This document shows, piece by piece, positions 34,251 through 46,689 of a stretch of 64,000 nt of DNA. Source of the stretch: Bufo bufo (Eukaryota > Chordata > Amphibia > Anura > Bufonidae); assembly GCF_905171765.1 (NCBI RefSeq), contig NC_053397.1, positions 3,180,946-3,244,945 of the forward strand, written 5' to 3'. The first letter of the stretch is position 1; each line of letters begins with the position of its first letter. The notes below the pieces were generated by a model that was given only the letters and a program-made list of their open reading frames with translations, searched no databases and was not told where the DNA came from. The position numbers and the translations under genes were made by a program.

Positions 34251-34914
34251 TTAAAGGGAGTCTGTCACCACATTTGAGCATATTAGACCGATCAAATAGG
34301 GTTATATGATCCACCCAGAACTTAAAAACTGTACCTTTGTTGTAGAAAACGGACTTTTCTTTTAGCCGAAAATGAACTTATAAGGTTATGTTAATGAGCC
34401 TTCTCAAGTGCCCAGGGCGGTCTCTCAATCCTCCGAGCCCCAGGCAGCACCTCCTCAACGGTTCATAACCCCGCCCTCCGTGCGCCTCTGCCCGCCCGTT
34501 TACTCCCCTCCCCTGTCTTTTTCCACTGCGGCTGTGCGGTCCAAATCGTAGCGGGCGCATGCGCAATGCAATGCCCGCTCCTGGCAGGGCATCGCGATAC
34601 CTACTGCGCATGCGCCCGCTACGATTTGGACCGCACAGCCGCAGTGGAAAAGGGGAGGGGAGTAAACGGGCGGGCAGAGGCACACGGAGGGCGGGGTTAT
34701 GAGCCGTTTAGGAGGTGCTGCCTGGGGCTCGGAGGATTGAGAGACCGCCCTGGGCACTTGAGAGGGCTCATTAACATAACCTTATAAGTTCATTTTCGGC
34801 TAAAAGAAAAGTCCGTTTTCTACAACAAAGGTACAGTTTTTAAGTTCTGGGTGGATCATATAACCCTATTTGATCGGTCTAATATGCTGAAATGTGGTGA
34901 CAGACTCCCTTTAA
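34251..34914. mobile_element. TTAA-bordered 660-bp palindrome in place of reverse transcriptase
   Basis: TTAA at 34251-34254 and 34911-34914. Arms of about 315 bp (34251-34567 and 34600-34914) are near-perfect inverted copies starting AGGGAGTCTGTCACCACA; the centre, near 34583, has GCGCATGCGC-type sequence on both sides. TTAA borders point to piggyBac-type transposition. There is no coding frame. Confidence 0.88.
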
Positions 34915-34924
34915 TAGGGCAGTC

Positions 34925-35400
34925 GTACTCCTGGTGAGGGGGCAATTCCTGAACACCACTCTCAGAGAAGACATCCGAAAATTCAGAGAGGAAAGGTGGT
35001 ACAGTCTTAGTAGAAACCTCTGAAAGAGACGCCGTGAGGCAATTCTCTCTGCAAAACTCACTCCAACCATTTATTTGCCTTGCCTGCCAATCAATGGTGG
35101 GGTTATGTTTAGTGAGCCAGGGTAGTCCCAACACTAGAGGAGTAGGCAAACCGCTAAGGACGAAACATGACATATCCTCAACATGAGTGTCACCCACAGT
35201 CAAACGGATATTGTGAACTATGCCCTTTAACGATCTTTGAGAAAGTGGAGAGGAATCGATAGCAAAAACAGGTATGTCCTTTTCCAAAGTGCACACCTGG
35301 AAACCATGCGTTATAGCAAATTAATTATCAATGAGATTGACAGCTGCTCCACTATCCACAAAAATCTCACAAACAATGTTCTTGCTCTCTAGCGCCACCC
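34925..35400 (-). pseudogene. Chromovirus protease remnant
   Basis: The active-site triad Asp-Ser-Gly occurs in FVDSGAAVNLIDN, followed by an in-frame stop near 35320. Then SFVLSGLPTPLVLGLPWL-like sequence (CFVLSGLPTPLVLGLPWLTK) and the linker EYDCPIKG, where the frame runs into the inserted palindrome. Confidence 0.85.
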
Positions 35401-35465
35401 TGGTAAGTAGGAGAAAACGGGAACTACAAGCAACAACCTTGCCAATAGAAGCCAATGGAAAGTTT

Positions 35466-36352
35466 TTAGAGGGATTTTTTTCTTTTAGTTTTTCTTTTAT
35501 TACCCTCAGAAAACTGCCTGAATCTCCTAGAGGGGCAAACCTTAGCCAAATGATTTATACCCCCACAACAGAAACAAACCCTCCTCTGAGAGCTGAATCC
35601 TCTATCAGAGGCAAGCAAACCCAGCTGCATGGCCTCCTCCTCAGAGGGGATTGAGAGAGACTGAGACCCCTGCACACTGAATGAGACCGCCCCACTGTCC
35701 TTGGACTGAATATGACAGGAAGGAGTAGTCTCTCTCTCTCTCTCTAAGACGCCTGTCAATACGAACAGCTAGAGACATGGCAGATTCTAACGAGGCTGGT
35801 CTCTCATGAAAAGCAAATGCATCTTTCAATCTTTCCGAAAGACCATGGCAAAATTGACTTCGAAGTGCAGCATCATTCCAACCAGTATCAGCTGCCCATC
35901 TCCGAAATTCAGAACAATATATCTCTGCGGACTGTTTACCCTGGCATAACAGACGTAGTCTAGACTCAGCCAGAGCAATACGATCCGGGTCATCATATAT
36001 CTGCCCCAGGGCTACAAAAAATTCATCCACCGATCGGAGGGGCCGTGCTCCGACCCGCAGCGAAAAGGCCCAAGACTGAGCGTTATCCCTGAGCAGCGAG
36101 ATGATGATCCTCACCCTCTGCTCCTCATCACCAGAGGAATGGGGAAGTAGGCGAAAATGGAGTTTGCAAGCCTCTCTAAAGCAAACAAAATTCTCACTAC
36201 CCCCGGAGAACGTATCCGGGAGCGAGATCTTAGGCTCGGAACAAACTCCATGAATGCCAGCAGAACCAGTCACCTGAAACAGTTTTACGGAGATCTGCTA
36301 CCTCCAGTGAAAGACCCTGCATGTGGTCAATCAAGGCTGAAACCGGATCCAT
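35466..36352 (-). pseudogene. Chromovirus gag remnant
   Basis: It opens at ATG 36352 (MDPVSALIDHMQ) but shifts frame near 36280. The main part holds LPDTFSGGSENFVCFREAC, HSSGDEEQRVRIIISLL and CHGLSERLKDAF, typical of chromovirus capsid. A second frameshift falls in the (GA)n tract near 35735. The zinc knuckle C-x2-C-x4-H-x4-C (CFCCGGINHLAKVC) follows in the new frame. Confidence 0.85.
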
Positions 36353-36379
36353 GCTTAAGACGGTTATGGCGGTTTATAA

Positions 36380-36909
36380 TGTCACGGGGGGTGATGCAGA
36401 AAGCTGGAACATATAAATAAACATCCGACTGGCTTGATCACAAACTAAGGAGCATATGGGTGAGCCCTATAAAACCCCTAGAGCTCTCCCTGACTGCTAT
36501 GCCCATGCAAAGGTCTTTACGGTAGATGATTGCATACCCACGTAACTAATACTGTGTGACACCTGAAAACCCTATAATAGTGAGAGGACACGACCACCGG
36601 CTCCCTGCACTTAAAAGGACGGAGTCAGAGTCATCTAGAATCAAGCCAGTAAGGAAACACAAATAAAGGAAAAGGACTTATCTGAGGAATCAGCAGTAGG
36701 AGCATCCAGCAGTGAACACCTCATCCAGGAAGAAGTATAAACCGCAAAGTGAGGCAGTATGGGAGGGAATATAAAGGGAGACAATTAGTCTAAATAGGTT
36801 ACAGCTGAGAGAAGGAAAGGAGATGACAAAGTGAAACCAAAACAAAGAACCTCATGCAAGAGGTAGAGAAGAACGTCTGCCAGATCTTCTCAGAGAACTG
36901 GCGGTGACA
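36380..36909 (-). repeat. Chromovirus 5' LTR
   Basis: Begins TGTCACGGGGGG and ends GGCGGTGACA on the plus strand. Just inside it, in element orientation, lies TTATAAACCGCCATAACC; I could not match this to a usual tRNA primer site. Confidence 0.93.
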
Positions 36910-37628
36910 CTCCTATGAAAGCTGAGCTCTGATTGGCTCCTATGAAAGCTGGTCTCTGGCTGCTAAGAAAGCTGGGCTCTGACTGGCTGCTAAGAAAGCT
37001 GAGCTCTGATTGGCTACTGTGAAAGCTGGGCTCTGACTGACTGCTAAGAAAGCTGGGATCTGACTGGCTGCTAAAAAAAGCTGGGCTCTGACTGGCTGCT
37101 GTGAAAGCTGGGCTCTGATTGGCTCCTATGAAAGCTGGGCTCTGGCTGGCTGCTAAGAAAGCTGGGCTCTGATTGGCTGCTGTGAAAGCTGGGCTCTGAT
37201 TGGCTCATATGAAAGCTGGGCTCTGACTGGCTGCTGTGAAAGATGGGCACTGATTGGCCGCTGTGAAAGCTGGGCTCTGACTGGCTGCTGTGAAAGCTGG
37301 GCTCTGACTGGCTGCTGTGAAAGCTGGGCACTGATTGGCCGCTGTGAAAGCTGGGCTCTGATTGGCTCCTGTGAAAGCTGGGCTCTGATTGGCTCATATG
37401 AAAGCTGGGCTCTGACTGGCTGCTGTGAAAGCTGGGCACTGATAGGCTGCTGTGAAAGCTGAGCTCTGACTGGCTGCTGTGAAAGCTGGGCACTGATTGG
37501 CTGCTGTGAAAGCTGGGCTCTGATTGGCTGCTGTGAAAGCTGGGCTCTGATTGGCTGCTGTGAAAGCTGGGCTCTGATTGGCTGCTGTGAAAGCTGGGCA
37601 CTGATTGGCCGCTGTGAAAGCTGGGTTT
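36910..37628. repeat. 27-bp minisatellite, right part
   Basis: Same 27-bp unit as 31310-31762, with more GATTGGCT and GCCGCTGTG variants. It ends in TTTTAAAAGAATGCTATGGG. The two parts were one array before the chromovirus inserted. Confidence 0.93.
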
Positions 37629-38197
37629 TAAAAGAATGCTATGGGCAGCAAAGCCAGTTTTTCTGATAAGCATTATCCTGGACAAAAGTGAGGAGTGGGG
37701 GTCTGCCCTGTAGAAGCCCCCCATACACTGGGCGTTCACATGTCTATGATGTTGCTATGGGTGGGAGCCTGGAGGAGGAGTGTTTGATATTGTCCCTCGT
37801 ACGGGAACCCGTCAGCATGCAGTGCGGTATACAGCAGGAGGTGCACGCCCAGTGTATGCCTGCTCTCCTCCACATTTACTTACTGAGGCCAGGGGTGCAC
37901 ACTGTTCTCTGGACGCAATGTGAGTGATGCGCCAATCCTGCCGTGCCCCGCTCATTTCAGCTGTGTTTTAGGCCGGGATCTCGGACCTGCAGCAGAGCGG
38001 GCCCCAACAGCTCATGTAGCTGTGAACCTGTGGAGGGTCGCAGTAGCCGCCAGTCCTCGGGGAGTGCTCACACGTTGCCGATTTCTTCTCAAATGTGGAT
38101 TAGAGGAAAACTGGGATGTTCTAACCCGCAGCACGTTCTGCAGAAATGGTACTATCTCATTCATTGTAGAGTGAAATCTGCGGCTGAATCCAGTGAT
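37629..38197. other. Unassigned spacer
   Basis: About 0.57 kb between two arrays. No gene or named repeat was seen. Confidence 0.4.
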
Positions 38198-41100
38198 GAG
38201 CTGTCAGCCCTGCCATGAGAGCAACACGTGGTGGAAGGATGTCCTGCAGATATCACTGAGCTGTCAGTGTCCTCGTATCTCTACTAGGGGTGACGACTGT
38301 CGTATGTGATGGCTCCCCCGATCATCACACCAGCAGTTGTCAGCTCTGCCATGAGAGGACCACATGTGGTGTCAGGATGTCCTGGACGTATCACTGAGCT
38401 GTCAGGGTCCTCGTATCTCTACTAGGGGTGACCGACTGTCATATGCAATGGCTTCCCCGATCATCACACCAGCAGTTGTCAGCTCTGCCATGAGAGGACA
38501 CATGTGGTGTCAGGATGTCTTGCACATATCACTGAGCTGTCAGTGTCCTCGTATCTCTACTAGGGGTGACCGACTGTATGTAATGGCTCCCCCGATCATT
38601 ACACCAGCAGTTGTCAGCTCTGCCATGAGAGGACCACATGTGGTGTCAGGATGTCCTGCACGTATCACTGAGCTGTCAGGGTCCTCGTATCTCTACTAGG
38701 GGTGACCGACTGTCATATGCAATGGCTTCCCCGATCATCACACCAGCAGTTGTCAGCTCTGCCATGAGAGGACACATGTGGTGTCAGGATGTCTTGCACA
38801 TATCACTGAGCTGTCAGTGTCCTCGTATCTCTACTAGGGGTGACCGACTGTCATATGTGATGGCTCCCCCGATCATCACACCAGCAGTTGTCAGCTCTGC
38901 CATGAGAGACAATACATGTGGTGTCAGGATGTCCTGCAGATATCACTGAGCTGTTAGTGTCCTGGTATCACTACTAGGGGTGACCGACTGTCATATGAGA
39001 TGGCTCCCCCGATCATCACACCAGCAGTTGTCAGCTCTGCCATGAGAGGAGCACATGTGGTGTCAGGATGTCCTGCAGATATCACTGAGCTGTCAGTGTC
39101 CTCGTATCTCTACTAGGGGTGACCGACTGTCGTATGTGATGGCTCCCCCGATCATCACACCAGCAGTTGTCAGCTCTGCCATGAGAGGAACACATGTGGT
39201 GGCAGGATGTCCTGCAGATATCACTGAGCTGTCAGGGTCCTCGTATCACTACTAGGGGTGACCGACTGTCATATGCAATGGCTTCCCCGATCATCACACC
39301 AGCAGTTGTCAGCTCTGCCATGAGAGGACCACATGTGGTGTCAGGATGTCCTGCAGATATCACTGAGCTGTCAGTGTCCTCGTATCACTACTAGGGGTGA
39401 CCGACTGTCATATGTGATGGCTTCCCCGATCATCACACCAGCAGTTGTCAGCTCTGCCATGAGGGGACCACATGTGGTGTCAGGATGTCCTGCAGATATC
39501 ACTGAGCTGTCAGTGTCCTCGTATCTCTACTAGGGGTGACCGACTGTCATATGTGATGGCTCCCCCGATCATCACACCAGCAGTTGTCAGCTCTGCCATG
39601 AGAGGGACACATGTGGTGTCAGGATGTCCTGCAGATATCACTGAGCTGTAAGTGTCCTGGTATCACTACTAGGGGTGACCGACTGTCGTATGTGATGGCT
39701 CCCCCGATCATCACACCAGCAGTTGTCAGCTCTGCCATGAGAGGGACACATGTGGTGTCAGGATGTCCTGCAGATATCACTGAGCTGTCAGTGTCCTCGT
39801 ATCTCTACTAGGGGTGACCGACTGTCATATGTGATGGCTCCCCCGATCATCACACCAGCAGTTGTCAGCTCTGCCATGAGAGGACCACACGTGGTGGCAG
39901 GATGTCCTGCAGATATCACTGAGCTGTTAGTGTCCTCGTATCACTACTAGGGGTGACCGACTGTCATATGCGATGGCTCCCCCGATCATCACACCAGCAG
40001 TTGTCAGCTCTGCCATGAGAGGATCACATGTGGTGGCAGGATGTCCTGCACATATCACTGAGCTGTCAGTGTCCTCGTATCACTACTAGGGGTGACCGAC
40101 TGTCATATGCGATGGCTCCCCCGATCATCACACCAGCAGTTGTCAGCCCTGCCATGAGAGGAACACATGTGGCGGCAGGATGTCCTGCACGTATCACTGA
40201 GCTGTTAGTGTCCTCGTATCTCTACTAGGGGTGACGACTGTCATATGCAATGGCTTCCCCGATCATCACACCAGCAGTTGTCAGCCCTGCCATAAGAGGA
40301 ACACATGTGGTGTCAGGATGTCCTGCACATATCACTGAGCTGTCAGTGTCCTCGTATCTCTACTAGGGGTGACCGACTGTATGTAATGGCTCCCCCGATC
40401 ATCACACCAGCAGTTGTCAGCCCTGCCATGAGGGGACCACATGTGGTGTCAGGATGTCCTGCACATATCACTGAGCTGTCAGTGTCCTCGTATCTCTACT
40501 AGGGGTGACCGACTGTCGTATGTGATGGCTCCCCCGATCATCACACCAGCAGTTGTCAGCCCTGCCATGAGAGGACACATGTGGTGTCAGGATGTCCTGC
40601 ACATATCACTGAGCTGTTAGTGTCCTCGTATCTCTACTAGGGGTGACCGGCTGTCATATGCGATGGCTTCCCCGATCATCACACCAGCAGTTGTCAGCTC
40701 TGCCATGAGGGGAACACGTGGTGTCAGGATGTCCTGCACATATCACTGAGCTGTTAGTGTCCTCGTATCACTACTAGGGGTGACCGACTGTCATATTTGA
40801 TGGCTCCCCCGATCATCACACCAGCAGTTGTCAGCTCTGCCATCAGGGGACCACATGTGGTGGCAGGATGTCCTGCAGATATCACTGAGCTGTTAGTGTC
40901 CTGGTATCACTACTAGGGGTGACCGACTGTCGTATGTGATGGCTCCCCCGATCATCACACCAGCAGTTGTCAGCTCTGCCATGAGAGGGACACATGTGGT
41001 GTCAGGATGTCCTGCAGATATCACTGAGCTGTCAGTGTCCTCGTATCTCTACTAGGGATGACCGACTGTCATATGTGATGGCTCCCCCGATCATCACACC

Positions 41101-44012
41101 AGCAGTTGTCAGCTCTGCCATGAGAGGAACACATGTGGTGGCAGGATGTCCTGCAGATATCACTGAGCTGTCAGGGTCCTCGTATCACTACTAGGGATGA
41201 CCGACTGTCATATGGGATGGCTTCCCCGATCATCACACCAGCAGTTGTCAGCCCTGCCATGAGAGGAACACATGTGGGGGCAGGATGTCCTGCACATATC
41301 ACTGAGCTGTCAGTGTCCTCGTATCTCTACTAGGGGTGACGACTGTCATATGCGATGGCTTCCCCGATCATCACACCAGCAGTTGTCAGCTCTGCCATGA
41401 GAGGAGCACATGTGGTGTCAGGATGTCCTGTACATATCACTGAGCTGTTAGTGTCCTCGTATCACTACTAGGGGTGACCGACTGTCGTATGTGATGGCTC
41501 CCCCGATCATCACACCAGCAGTTGTCAGCTCTGCCATGAGAGGACCACACGTGGTGTCAGGATGTCCTGCACATATCACTGAGCTGTCAGTGTCCTCGTA
41601 TCTCTACTAGGGGTGACCGACTGTATGTAATGGCTCCCCCGATCATCACACCAGCAGTTGTCAGCCCTGCCATGAGAGGACCACATGTGGTGTCAGGATG
41701 TCCTGCAGATATCACTGAGCTGTCAGTGTCCTCGTATCTCTACTAGGGGTGACCGACTGTCGTATGTGATGGCTCCCCCGATCATTACACCAGCAGTTGT
41801 CAGCTCTGCCATGAGAGGACCACATGTGGTGTCAGGATGTCCTGCACATATCACTGAGCTGTTAGTGTCCTCGTATCTCTACTAGGGGTGACCGGCTGTC
41901 ATATGCGATGGCTTCCCCGATCATCACACCAGCAGTTGTCAGCTCTGCCATGAGGGGAACACGTGGTGTCAGGATGTCCTGCACATATCACTGAGCTGTT
42001 AGTGTCCTCGTATCACTACTAGGGGTGACCGACTGTCATATTTGATGGCTCCCCCGATCATCACACCAGCAGTTGTCAGCTCTGCCATCAGGGGACCACA
42101 TGTGGTGGCAGGATGTCCTGCAGATATCACTGAGCTGTTAGTGTCCTGGTATCACTACTAGGGGTGACCGACTGTCGTATGCGATGGCTCCCCCGATCAT
42201 CACACCAGCAGTTGTCAGCTCTGCCATGAGAGGACACATGTGGTGTCAGGACGTCCTGCACATATCACTGAGCTGTTAGTGTCCTCGTATCACTACTAGG
42301 GGTGACCGGCTGTCATATGTGATGGCTTCCCCGATCATCACACCAGCAGTTGTCAGCTCTGCCATGAGAGGACCACATGTGGTGTCAGGATGTCCTGCAC
42401 ATATCACTGAGCTGTTAGTGTCCTCGTATCTCTACTAGGGGTGACAAATGTCATATGCAATGGCTTCCCCGATCATCACACTAGCAGTTGTCAGCTCTGC
42501 CATGAGAGGACCACATGTGGTGTCAGGATGTCCTGCACATATCACTGAGCTGTTAGTGTCCTCGTATCTCTACTAGGGGTGACAAATGTCATATGCAATG
42601 GCTTCCCCGATCATCACACCAGCAGTTGTCAGCTCTGCCATGAGAGGACCACATGTGGTGGCAGGATGTCCTGCAGATATCACTGAGCTGTTAGTGTCCT
42701 GGTATCACTACTAGGGGTGACCGACTGTCGTATGCGATGGCTCCCCCGATCATCACACCAGCAGTTGTCAGCTCTGCCATGAGAGGACACATGTGGTGTC
42801 AGGACGTCCTGCACATATCACTGAGCTGTCAGTGTCCTCGTATCTCTACTAGGGGTGACCGACTGTCATATGTGATGGCTTCCCCGATCATCACACTAGC
42901 AGTTGTCAGCTCTGCCATGAGAGAACACATGTGGTGTCAGGATGTCCTGCACATATCACTGAGCTGTCAGTGTCCTCGTATCTCTACTAGGGGTGACCGA
43001 CTGTCATATGTGATGGCTCCCCCGATCATCACACCAGCAGTTGTCAGCCCTGCTATGAGAGGACCACATGTGGTGTCAGGATGTCCTGCAGATATCACTG
43101 AGGTGTCAGTGTCCTCGTATCTCTACTAGGGGTGACCGACTGTCATATGTGATGGCTCCCCCGATCATCACACCAGCAGTTGTCAGCCCTGCCATGAGAG
43201 GACCACATGTGGCGGCAGGATGTCCTGCACATATCACTGAGCTGTCAGTGTCCTCGTATCTCTACTAGGGGTGACCGGCTGTCATATGCGATGGCTTCCC
43301 CGATCATCACACCAGCAGTTGTCAGCCCTGCCATGAGAGGAACACATGTGGGGGCAGGATGTCCTGCACATATCACTGAGCTGTCAGTGTCCTCGTATCT
43401 CTACTAGGGGTGACCGACTGTCATATGTGATGGCTCCCCCGATCATCACACCAGCAGTTGTCAGCTCTGCCATGAGAGAACACATGTGGTGTCAGGATGT
43501 CCTGCACATATCACTGAGCTGTCAGTGTCCTCGTATCTCTACTAGGGGTGACCGACTGTCATATATGATGGCTCCCCCGATCATCACACCAGCAGTTGTC
43601 AGCCCTGCCATGAGAGGACCACATGTGGCGGCAGGATGTCCTGCACATATCACTGAGCTGTCAGTGTCCTCGTATCTCTACTAGGGGTGACCGGCTGTCA
43701 TATGCGATGGCTTCCCCGATCATCACACCAGCAGTTGTCAGCCCTGCCATGAGAGGACCACATGTGGTGTCAGGATGTCCTGTACATATCACTGAGCTGT
43801 CAGTGTCCTCGTATCTCTACTAGGGGTGACGACTGTCGTATGAGATGGCTTCCCCGATCATCACACCAGCAGTTGTCAGCCCTGCCATGAGAGGAACACA
43901 TGTGGTGTCAGGATGTCCTGCACATATCACTGAGCTGTCAGTGTCCTCGTATCTCTACTAGGGGTGACCGGCTGTCATATCCGATGGCTCCCCCGATCAT
44001 CACACCAGCAGT
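38198..44012. repeat. 139-bp satellite derived from a Tc1-type transposase, about 41 copies
   Basis: Unit landmarks on the plus strand: ATGGCTCCCCCGATCATCAC, CAGCAGTTGTCAGCTCTGCC, CATGTGGTGTCAGGATGTCC, ATCACTGAGCTGTCAGTGTC. The minus strand reads GVMIGGAITYDSRSPLV, the segment after the first catalytic Asp in Tc1 transposases of the WGAI-Y-SRSPLV type. Each unit includes CACATGTG or CACGTG. The right end runs without break into the rest of the transposase remnant. Confidence 0.93.
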
Positions 44013-44520
44013 TGGGGCTGTGTGTCATTCCACAGGCAGCATTGAAGCTCTCACCACAAGGTCTCCAACCCGACCATTGTGGGATCCCAAACAGAACTTG
44101 GATTCATCACTAAAGACAATGCGGTTCCAGTCCATAGCAGTCCAGGTTTCTCATTCACAAGACCACTGCAAACGAAGGAGACGTGGATGGCTCTCAGTGG
44201 CATCTCATGTAATGGGAGCCGTGACCCCTAATTTCCTTCTGCTAAGTGCTTGGAAATGGTCTGGGGGGAGAGGCAGGGGGTGTAATGGAGAGGCTGCCCG
44301 TGTCTGGGTGGTGGACAACCAAACAGTGGGAGCTGCTGGTGCTTGGCTGTTGGTCACACGATCCTCTCTACTGGGTTCTGGCTGGAGCCTGTTCACCGCA
44401 TGTGTGTGCCCTCAAGTAACCACTGCCCCCAACATCTCCAAACAGTCTAGTTGGCAGCAATTCATCAATACGACCATCCTGCTTCTGTCAGTCCAATGAT
44501 GCGCCTCCACTCAAAGTCTG
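44013..44520 (-). pseudogene. Tc1-type transposase remnant adjoining the satellite
   Basis: Minus-strand reading from the right: a helix-turn-helix (DFEWRRIIGLTEAGWSYRRI), an LPLPPDHF segment, then the catalytic start MDWNRIVFSDESKFCLGSHN with its first Asp. It then continues into the first satellite unit (GVMIGGAI). Frameshifts and stops are frequent. The C-terminal part with the other acidic residues is absent. Confidence 0.85.
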
Positions 44521-45189
44521 ACAACTGGACAGAATGTCTTCTAGTGCGTCATAGGGGCAAGTCTAGTAGTCAGTGATCTCTCACCAAGAGGTACACTGCA
44601 CACAAGTAGCTTCTGAGAGCCTTTTTAACGGGCGGCAGAACCCAGAGTCTGATCAGACCACTCCTGTAATCATTACATATTTGTCAGATCCGTTCAGGGC
44701 TCAGCGGTCCAAAACGGATCAGTTTTGCCCTAATGCGTTCTGAATGGATAAGGATCCACTCAGAATCTATCAGTTTGCCTCCGATCCGTCTCCGTTCCGC
44801 TCTGGAGGCTGCCTGACAATGTGGAGGCAAACGGATCCGTCCTCCATTGACTTTCAATGGTGTTCAAGATGGATCCGTCTTGGCAATGTAAGGGTCCATT
44901 CACACGTTTGTGCAATATCCGGAACGGGTGCGGACCCATTCATTCTCAATGAGGCAGGAATGGATGCGGAGACCCTGATCTTCCGGTCCGCAGCTCCGGA
45001 AAACAATAGAACATGTCTTATTCTTGTCTGCAATTGCGGACAAGAATAGGCAGTTCTATGGGGGCGCCGGCCGGGTGTACTGCGGATCCGCAATACACTA
45101 CGGACGTGTGAATGGACCCTTAAAGGTGATACAAAGGGATCCGTTCTGAACGGATCCGCACAAAACGCGAGTGAAAGTAGCCTTAGCTG
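44521..45189. mobile_element. Fold-back MITE with a nested second MITE
   Basis: GGATCC/GATCCGTTC-rich sequence at about 44690-44880 resumes at 45130 (GGGATCCGTTCTGAACGGAT), with the 235-bp element at 44889-45123 inserted between. The outer borders are not sharp. Confidence 0.5.
44889..45123. mobile_element. MITE of the CCATTCACACGT family, copy 3
   Basis: AAGGGTCCATTCACACGT to ACGTGTGAATGGACCCTTA with the same internal blocks as the copies at 8447 and 23647; the best-preserved inverted ends of the three. Confidence 0.8.
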
Positions 45190-45960
45190 TTGTGTAATAG
45201 CTGTGCCTGGGGCGGAGGGTGGAGGGTGGAGGGCTCTGCTCCTCCCAGCGACTCCTTCCAGCAGCTGCAGCCATTCACCGCCTCCTGGTCAGACCAGAAC
45301 TTCCAGCTGCCCCCAGACACATTCCTCTGCTGCGGCCAGGTAAGACCCCGGATCCCCGCTCTGCCGCCATCTCTCCTCTGGGATCTTTCCCATCGTTCTT
45401 GGGTTTTGTGGCTGGAGAAGGTTCCTGCTCAGCTGTGATCATTGGTCGGGGGCAGTACCTGTGATAAGCGGCGCCCTGTGCTTCCGTGGACCTCACCTGA
45501 CAAGCGGACTCTGCACCGGGCAACGTCCCGACCCCTTGCATCGGTGAGATTGTCCCTTTTAGCGGTTCTTGGACCCTGCGCCCAGTGGTGACGACCAATA
45601 ACCGGAGGAGGTGAGCCGCCATGCTGGTGTCCGCTTGGACTTGGGCACATATTTTAGTCGGACGCTTCTCCTCCGGTTGTGGATTTCTGGCGATCAGTTC
45701 TGCATTTGGCAGATTCTGTGGCCGCGGGCAGTAGCGCTCCAGCCATGGCGGTTTGCACCTGCGGTCACTGCGATGGGGACTGCACGGACGCAGAACCCTC
45801 AGATAAACATTCCTGGAAAAGGACTTCTGTTACATCTGTTCCTGGAGAAGCTGGGTGCAGAGCAATATGGCCGCCATTACAGCTGCCGCAGCCACGCTCC
45901 TGGGCGATGGGGAGATAAGGCGCTGCGGCCTCCCAGATACAGATAGAAGTATGTGCCCCC
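45190..45960 (+). promoter_or_regulatory. GC-rich interval, possible upstream exon or promoter of MST1R
   Basis: This is the only GC-rich, largely repeat-free stretch between MON1A and the first MST1R coding exon. It has a possible donor, GCGGCCAG|GTAAGACC at 45342. Neither promoter nor exon can be demonstrated, and the distance of 10 kb, filled by arrays, makes it speculative. Confidence 0.25.
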
Positions 45961-46689
45961 CTCCCCATGTTGATAGTAGAGTGTAAGCTCCTGGGGTGCA
46001 GAGACTCCGCGCTGGAGGACATGCAGCTGTTTAACCTCCTTTTCTGCTAGTAAATGCTGAGACTTGTAGTCCTGCCCTGGTGGGGGATGGGGCGGTGGGA
46101 TCGGTCGTGTCTGGGGATTTCGGCGGCGCTCCTTTGTTTACTCGCTCTTCTCATCATTTCCTGTGTCTCGGGGATTACGTCGTTAAAATGACGGCACCTT
46201 CCCTAACGTTACAGCAGCCGAGGACGGACATGCTGGGCCTTGTAGTTCTTCAAAGAGTATGTGGGGAGTTGTGGTCCTACAAGATCTGTGTACCTAGGAG
46301 GATGTGTCAGGAGCAGGTGCACTGGGGTGTGAAATTCCATAGGATGTGTGTGCGGGTGGGTTATGCTGAGAGTTGTAGTCCTCCAGGTCTGGCCATGTGC
46401 CCAGAGTATGTTGTGATCCTGCAGAGTCACCGCTGGAAAATGTCTGGAGGAAGGAAACGGAGGAAGGGCAGCGGGTCACGAGAGCAAGGGCCAGGCACAA
46501 GAGCTGACAATCTACTGACATCACAAGAACTCATGCACAGGACCGCTGGATGTTCAGCTGTCTGCAAATTGCGGATCCGTAAAACACGGACACCGGCCGG
46601 TGGCGGCCCCCTAACAGAAGAGTCCGTAATGCGAACAATAATAGGACGTCCGAACCTAAGAGACGACGGCCAGAGGATTAGATACACCT
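45961..46689. other. Unassigned spacer with repeated TGTAGT-type motifs
   Basis: No gene. Several copies of the SBS-like word (CATGCTGGGCCTTGTAGTTC at 46229, GGGGAGTTGTGGTCCTACAAG region at 46264, TGCTGAGAGTTGTAGTCCTC at 46362) and a fragment of the CCATTCACACGT MITE near 46560-46610. Confidence 0.4.

Larger units (their letters stand above)
31763..36909 (-). mobile_element. Ty3/gypsy chromovirus, internally rearranged, with both LTRs
   Basis: This LTR retrotransposon lies on the minus strand. LTRs of 531 and 530 bp flank it, and CTCCT at 31758-31762 and 36910-36914 is the target duplication. From the element's 5' end: gag with zinc knuckle, aspartic protease, then a 664-bp TTAA-flanked palindrome where reverse transcriptase should be, then RNase H, integrase with HHCC and DDE residues, and a C-terminal chromodomain. 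A purine tract (AGAGGGAGGGG) precedes the 3' LTR. The LTRs differ at about 35 positions by eye, 6-7%, so the insertion is old. Frameshifts and stops make it inactive. Confidence 0.93.
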
